NCBI GenBank assembly: GCA_905199755.1
Contig: CAJKHT010000056.1
Span: forward strand, 1-17,512
Origin: an uncultured Eubacteriales bacterium
GTDB lineage: Bacteria; Bacillota; Clostridia; UBA1381
Length of the DNA stretch: 17,512 nt
Direction of reading: 5' to 3'
Shown here: in pieces, positions 14,854 through 17,512 of the stretch
Layout of the letters: each line of letters opens with the position of its first letter
How positions within the stretch are numbered: the stretch's first letter is position 1
The notes under the pieces: model-generated
The model's input: the letters and a program-made list of their open reading frames with translations, nothing else
Databases searched by the model: none
What the model was told of the DNA's origin: nothing
Translations under genes and position numbers: made by a program

Positions 14854-15075
14854 AACCGAAACTCGAAACTCACCTTACCAAATACAGGATTATCCTCATA
14901 TCTGCTTGGCGTTGCGGTTCAATCGTGCCGTATTGCCTTAGGCAACTTACCGCTTTCCTGCTGTGCTATGTTCCCGTATCGACTTTCATCTTGCGGTTAA
15001 GCAGGTCGCCTCACGAGTTATCTTTCGTGGTAAAACCATCAATTTTACTGTTCATTATGCCCTATCTGGGCGCAC

Positions 15076-15363
15076 CGCCATTGCAATCAGTGATGCCGCA
15101 CTTGCGGCTATGCCGTCAATTTTAATTGTGATATTGCCGGGGTATTCTTTCAGCATATTGTAAATCTGCGCTGCGGCAACGCAATCTCCGCCGGGAGAAT
15201 TCAGCCACACCGTTACATCACCGCTATCGGCATAGAGGTCATTTTTGAACAGCTGCGGTGTGACATCATCGTCATACCAGCTCTCGTCTGCGATTGTGCC
15301 GTTTAGAAACAGTGTTCTGTCCGTCTGCTCCGTTTGGTTCGTCCAGTTCCAAAATTTTTTCAT
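15076..15363 (-). CDS. ClpP-like prohead protease, exon 1 (catalytic Ser part)
   Basis: Exon 1 encodes 96 residues from MKKFWNWTNQTEQTDRTLFL to IAMA. It shows the phage ClpP/S14 pattern: LFLNGTIADESWYDDDVTP, VTVWLNSPGGDCVAAAQIYN and KIDGIAASAASLIAMA, with catalytic Ser88 in GIAAS. The product would cut the capsid delta domain during prohead maturation. I chose ATG 15363 because the family-typical MKKFWN starts there and AAGGAGG is upstream (about 12 nt); the longer frame to 15429 is only a reading of portal DNA. The gene overlaps the portal by 92 nt. The exon stops after ATG GCG, where the group II intron begins. Unspliced mRNA would end six codons later (VRPDRA, then TAA). Confidence 0.93.
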
Positions 15364-16630
15364 CTTCGTTTTCGTCCTCCTTCTGCGTATCTTCATTAAA
15401 GTACGCATTATGTTTTTCAATATTTTCAAGCGGCAGCATATTTCCGTTTACCAAATACAAATCTCCGCCGTCCTCTTTCGGAATACGGTCGAGGTTTTCA
15501 AGCTCCCGTATATCGTTCGCACTCATCCAACCGTTCTGCCTTGCCGTTGCGTAGCCGTTCATTCGGCTTTGATAATCACCGCGCAAAAGTCCGTCCACAT
15601 TGAATTTTATAAAATACTCTTTCTTTTCATCGGGAAGAAGGAGCGAGCGAACCATTGACTGTTCCCATCTTGACACCCACGGGTCAAGCGTATATTTCAC
15701 AAATTCAAGCGACTGCTGTTCTATATTGGAAAAGCTCGACTTTTCAAGGTCACCGACCATATGCGGCGGCACTCTGAAAATTCGAGCTATTTCGTTAATC
15801 TGAAATTTTCGTGTTTCAAGAAACTGAGCCTCGTTCGGTGATATACCGATCGGAGTATATTTCATGCCTTCTTCCAAAACGGCAATGCGGTGAGAGTTTT
15901 GTGTCCCCATAAATGATTGGTTCCAGCTGTCACGGATTTTCTGCGGTTCCTTTACCGTACCCGGATGTTCCAAAACACCGCCGGGAGCGTCTCCGTTCGA
16001 GAAAAACCTTGCGCCGTATTCTTCACAGGCAATCGCCATACCGATTGAGTTCTTTGCCATTGCAATGGGCGAATATCCGACAAGTCCGTCAAAACCGAGT
16101 CCCGGTATATGCAAAACATCGGACGGTGGGAGTACAACGGTCGAGTTCGGCATGGTCGGCGCTTCATCGGTGGATTTCATGTATTTGTAGTAAAGGTGGC
16201 CGTCCGAATTGCGGTCGACCGTCATTTTATTCGGCATAAGCGGATAGAGCGCTATCACTTCGCCTTTGCCGTTTCGGATAATCTGCGCATAAGCATTTCC
16301 CCATAATAGAAGATGAGTCATAAGCGTTTCACGAAACACAAATGAACTCATCTCGGGGTTCGGCTCATCATGCAAAAGTAAGTACAGCGGATGGTCTACG
16401 GCTTTTTCCTTGCCGCCGTCCTCTTTGTACCGGTATAGGTGCAGCGGAAGTCCGGCAATTGCCTCCGACAGAATGCGAACGCAAGCATACACTGCCGTCA
16501 TCTGCATGGCGCTCCGTTCGGTTACTGCTTTGCCGGAGGTTGTTCCTCCGAAGAAAAAGCTGTATCCCGAACCGGCAGTTCTGTTTTGGGGCTTATCCCT
16601 CGCCTTGAAAATACTTGTAAACAATCCCAT
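15272..16630 (-). CDS. HK97-family portal protein
   Basis: The 452-aa protein forms the dodecameric DNA gate of the head. Landmarks are MQMTAVYACVRILSEAIAGL (42-61), HPLYLLLHDEPNPEMSSFVF, GNAYAQIIRNGKGEV, VLHIPGLGFDGLVGYSPIAM, EARFFSN-type YGARFFSNGDAPGGVL, and EIARIFRVPPHMVGDLEKSS with the following FSNIEQQSLEFV. These match the HK97 portal family throughout. The start has AGGGGGG about 9 nt upstream. Its 3' end overlaps the protease gene by 92 nt in another frame, longer than the few-base overlaps elsewhere in this operon, and the last 40 residues are acidic, then basic. Between it and the terminase lies the inverted toxin-antitoxin cassette. Confidence 0.96.
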   Translation of the reverse strand: MGLFTSIFKARDKPQNRTAGSGYSFFFGGTTSGKAVTERSAMQMTAVYACVRILSEAIAGLPLHLYRYKEDGGKEKAVDHPLYLLLHDEPNPEMSSFVFRETLMTHLLLWGNAYAQIIRNGKGEVIALYPLMPNKMTVDRNSDGHLYYKYMKSTDEAPTMPNSTVVLPPSDVLHIPGLGFDGLVGYSPIAMAKNSIGMAIACEEYGARFFSNGDAPGGVLEHPGTVKEPQKIRDSWNQSFMGTQNSHRIAVLEEGMKYTPIGISPNEAQFLETRKFQINEIARIFRVPPHMVGDLEKSSFSNIEQQSLEFVKYTLDPWVSRWEQSMVRSLLLPDEKKEYFIKFNVDGLLRGDYQSRMNGYATARQNGWMSANDIRELENLDRIPKEDGGDLYLVNGNMLPLENIEKHNAYFNEDTQKEDENEDEKILELDEPNGADGQNTVSKRHNRRRELV

Positions 16631-16665
16631 TAAAATTTACCCCCCTGCTATTTTTTCAAAAACTA

Positions 16666-16694
16666 TTGACTTTTGATAGCATTTATGCTATCAT
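16666..16694 (+). promoter_or_regulatory. Promoter of the HigBA-like cassette with embedded operator
   Basis: TTGACT (16666-16671), a 17-nt spacer and TATCAT (16689-16694) form a good sigma-A promoter. TGATAGCATTTATGCTATCA (16674-16693) is an inverted repeat with two 9-bp perfect arms around TT, filling the spacer and the -10. Binding of the antitoxin, which has an HTH domain, should repress the operon. Confidence 0.85.
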
Positions 16695-16727
16695 ATTCAT
16701 ATACTAATAAAGATGGAGCATACTAAA

Positions 16728-17096
16728 ATGTATACAGTTGAATTTTATGAAAATGTGAAAGGCGAATCTGATGTTTGGGATTTCCTTGAAGAACTCCGCA
16801 TAAAAGCAGAAACTAACAAGGATGCCCGCATACAATATAAGCAGATAAGCTTTTACATCCAATTACTTCAGGATAACGGAACTCGGCTGCCAGATAATAT
16901 CACAAAACACATTGATGATGGCATTTGGGAACTCCGCCCGGGCAGCAACCGTGTATTATACTTCTTTTTCAAAAACAATACATTTGTTTTGTTACACCAT
17001 TTTCGCAAGAAAACTCAAAAAACACCTCGTCCTGAAATTGAAAAGGCAAAAACAGAACGAGCAGATTTCTTATCAAGAGAGGAGCAAAAACGATGA
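16728..17096 (+). CDS. higB: RelE/HigB-like (Gp49-type) toxin
   Basis: The 122-aa protein begins MYTVEFYENVKGESDVWDFL. It has the Gp49-like/HigB toxin pattern: VWDFLEELR, QYKQISFYIQLLQDNGTRLP, HIDDGIWELRPGSNRVLYFF and FVLLHHFRKKTQKTPRPEIE. This family cleaves mRNA at the ribosome. Arg in ELRPGSNRVLYFF and the basic FRKKTQKTP segment are the usual active-site area. The ATG at 16728 is chosen because GGAG lies 9 nt upstream; the longer frame from 16713 lacks a site. The toxin comes before the antitoxin and their ends overlap by ATGA, the usual higBA layout. Confidence 0.9.
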   Translation: MYTVEFYENVKGESDVWDFLEELRIKAETNKDARIQYKQISFYIQLLQDNGTRLPDNITKHIDDGIWELRPGSNRVLYFFFKNNTFVLLHHFRKKTQKTPRPEIEKAKTERADFLSREEQKR

Positions 17097-17368
17097 AAAC
17101 TTGGAATGATTACAAAGAACACGCAAAATCGCAAAGCTTAACTACTAAGCAAGACATCGAAGAAATCGAAGCTTTATCTTCTATTGTTTCTGCGCTTATC
17201 AGCAAGCGTACCGAAATGGGAATAAGCCAAAGAGAATTAGCCTCTCTATGTGGGATTCCCCAATCATCCGTTGCACGTATTGAATCATTTGCAACAACGC
17301 CAAAGCTTGATACATTATTGAAGATAATGCAGCCATTAGGCTTACATTTACACATTTCATCAAATTAA
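17093..17368 (+). CDS. higA: HigA-like XRE-family antitoxin
   Basis: The 91-aa protein has an XRE-type helix-turn-helix at about 40-80 (TEMGISQRELASLCGIPQSS, then VARIESFATTPKLDTLLKIM). It ends in LGLHLHISSN, the usual HigA-like C-terminus. It neutralises the HigB-like toxin and probably represses the promoter at 16666-16694. The start overlaps the toxin stop (ATGA) and has GAGGAG 8 nt upstream. Confidence 0.92.
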   Translation: MKTWNDYKEHAKSQSLTTKQDIEEIEALSSIVSALISKRTEMGISQRELASLCGIPQSSVARIESFATTPKLDTLLKIMQPLGLHLHISSN

Positions 17369-17383
17369 TACTTTGGCATTTAG

Positions 17384-17408
17384 GGTGGTCATATCGACCA
17401 CCTTTTTA
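17384..17408 (+). terminator. Rho-independent terminator of the HigBA-like operon
   Basis: GGTGGTC (17384-17390), a 5-nt loop ATATC and GACCACC (17396-17402) are followed by TTTTT. It ends the plus-strand cassette. Its T-run overlaps the stop codon of the terminase gene on the other strand. On the minus strand the hairpin lacks a T-run, so terminase transcripts can read on. Confidence 0.88.
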
Positions 17409-17512
17409 TAAAAACAAAATCCCTCTCTCATCGTACACACTCTCTGATGTGTCATTACCGCAGCGTATTGCCCGGTCAAGCGCCATAACCGTCGCAACGG
17501 CACCGTCAATCT
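17406..17512 (-). CDS. terL: Terminase large subunit, C-terminal end (partial, right edge)
   Basis: The last 34 codons of a minus-strand gene run from the window edge to TAA at 17408-17406. The peptide contains DGAVATVMALDRAIR and SVYDERGILFL, the typical end of the large terminase in HK97-like phages, which packages DNA into the prohead. The position directly upstream of the portal supports this. The ATPase and nuclease domains lie outside the window. Confidence 0.85.
   Translation of the reverse strand, partial: IDGAVATVMALDRAIRCGNDTSESVYDERGILFL

Larger units (their letters stand above)
12610..15075 (-). mobile_element. Group II intron, Ll.LtrB-like (subgroup IIA, ML lineage), complete
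   Basis: The 2466-nt intron lies in the sense orientation in the protease gene. Its 5' end GTGCGCCCAGATAGGGC (from 15075) matches the Ll.LtrB-type 5' end as I recall it, and its 3' end is CTAC (A-Y rule). Several blocks also match from memory, including AACTGGGG-AACCCTAAAC, GGGAACATAGCAC and the DIV ribosome site GATTAGGGAGGA. It carries domain V with the AGC triad, domain VI with a bulged A seven nt from the 3' end, and a full-length 601-aa multidomain protein. Nothing in it looks degenerate. Transcription with the late operon should produce the precursor; the encoded maturase would assist splicing. Confidence 0.97.
14518..15075 (-). ncRNA. Group II intron 5' ribozyme region (domains I-III and start of IV)
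   Basis: These 558 nt carry no protein gene; the frames seen here on the plus strand are shadows. The region folds as domains I to III, aligning with Ll.LtrB blocks recalled from memory: 5' GTGCG, GATACGGGAACATAGCAC, TTTCGGTT just before EBS2, GAGAACCTGTGG, CTGGGGAAACCCTAAAC, and GCAAGGGTTCGGAGCG with CGTAGTAGTC toward domain III. The segment ends with the ribosome site of the intron protein. Confidence 0.9.

Noticed and set aside
14700..15163. Plus-strand open frames of 60-140 codons over the intron 5' region
   Set aside because: They are shadows of structured intron RNA; no ribosome site or family features.
1..17512. CRISPR array, tRNA, rRNA or insertion sequence ends
   Set aside because: No regular spaced repeats, cloverleaf sequences or transposase genes were found; the only mobile element seen is the group II intron within the prophage.

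Overview
The window is most of the structural (late) region of a myovirus-type prophage with an HK97-like head and a PBSX/Xkd-like contractile tail. The host is probably a low-to-mid-GC Clostridia-type Firmicute. The main support is strong Shine-Dalgarno sites (AGGAGG or AAGGGGG) before most genes, XkdK/M/N/O/P/Q-type tail proteins, and an Ll.LtrB-like group II intron. No species-level call is possible. Almost all phage genes run on the minus strand, so the phage order reads from high to low coordinates.

Layout from the right. The C-terminus of the large terminase (17406-17512) is followed by an opposite-strand HigB/HigA-type toxin-antitoxin cassette (16666-17408) with its own promoter, operator palindrome and terminator. 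Next come the portal (15272-16630) and a ClpP-fold prohead protease. The protease is split into two exons (15076-15363 and 12196-12609) by a complete 2466-nt group II intron (12610-15075), whose 601-aa reverse transcriptase/maturase/HNH protein closely resembles LtrA. Then follow the HK97 major capsid protein, a small hypothetical protein, head-tail connector, head closure protein, HK97-gp10-like protein, tail terminator, tail sheath and tail tube.

A second toxin-antitoxin cassette, a HicA-like toxin with a Phd-like/HicB-like antitoxin, sits inside the tail operon with a consensus promoter, an 18-bp palindromic operator and a terminator (a moron layout). It is followed by the tail-assembly chaperone, which carries a textbook -1 frameshift signal joining it to a second short frame (lambda G/GT logic). 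Then come the tape measure, an XkdP-like protein and an XkdQ-like hub protein fused to an NlpC/P60 peptidase. That last gene has a TGA exactly where a Trp codon is expected at codon 11.

The tail module stops at 2381. No baseplate wedge, fibre, holin or endolysin genes follow. Instead there is a well-formed sigma-A promoter, a putative Zn-ribbon/winged-helix regulator, an AT-rich region with repeats, a PLD-family (HKD) protein, and the possible start of one more gene at the left edge. The nonsense codon and the missing distal tail genes suggest a decaying or recombined prophage. The intron itself looks intact and would restore a normal 233-aa protease when spliced. The most interesting observations are the intron splitting the catalytic Ser and His codons of the maturation protease, the frameshift cassette, and the two self-contained toxin-antitoxin morons.
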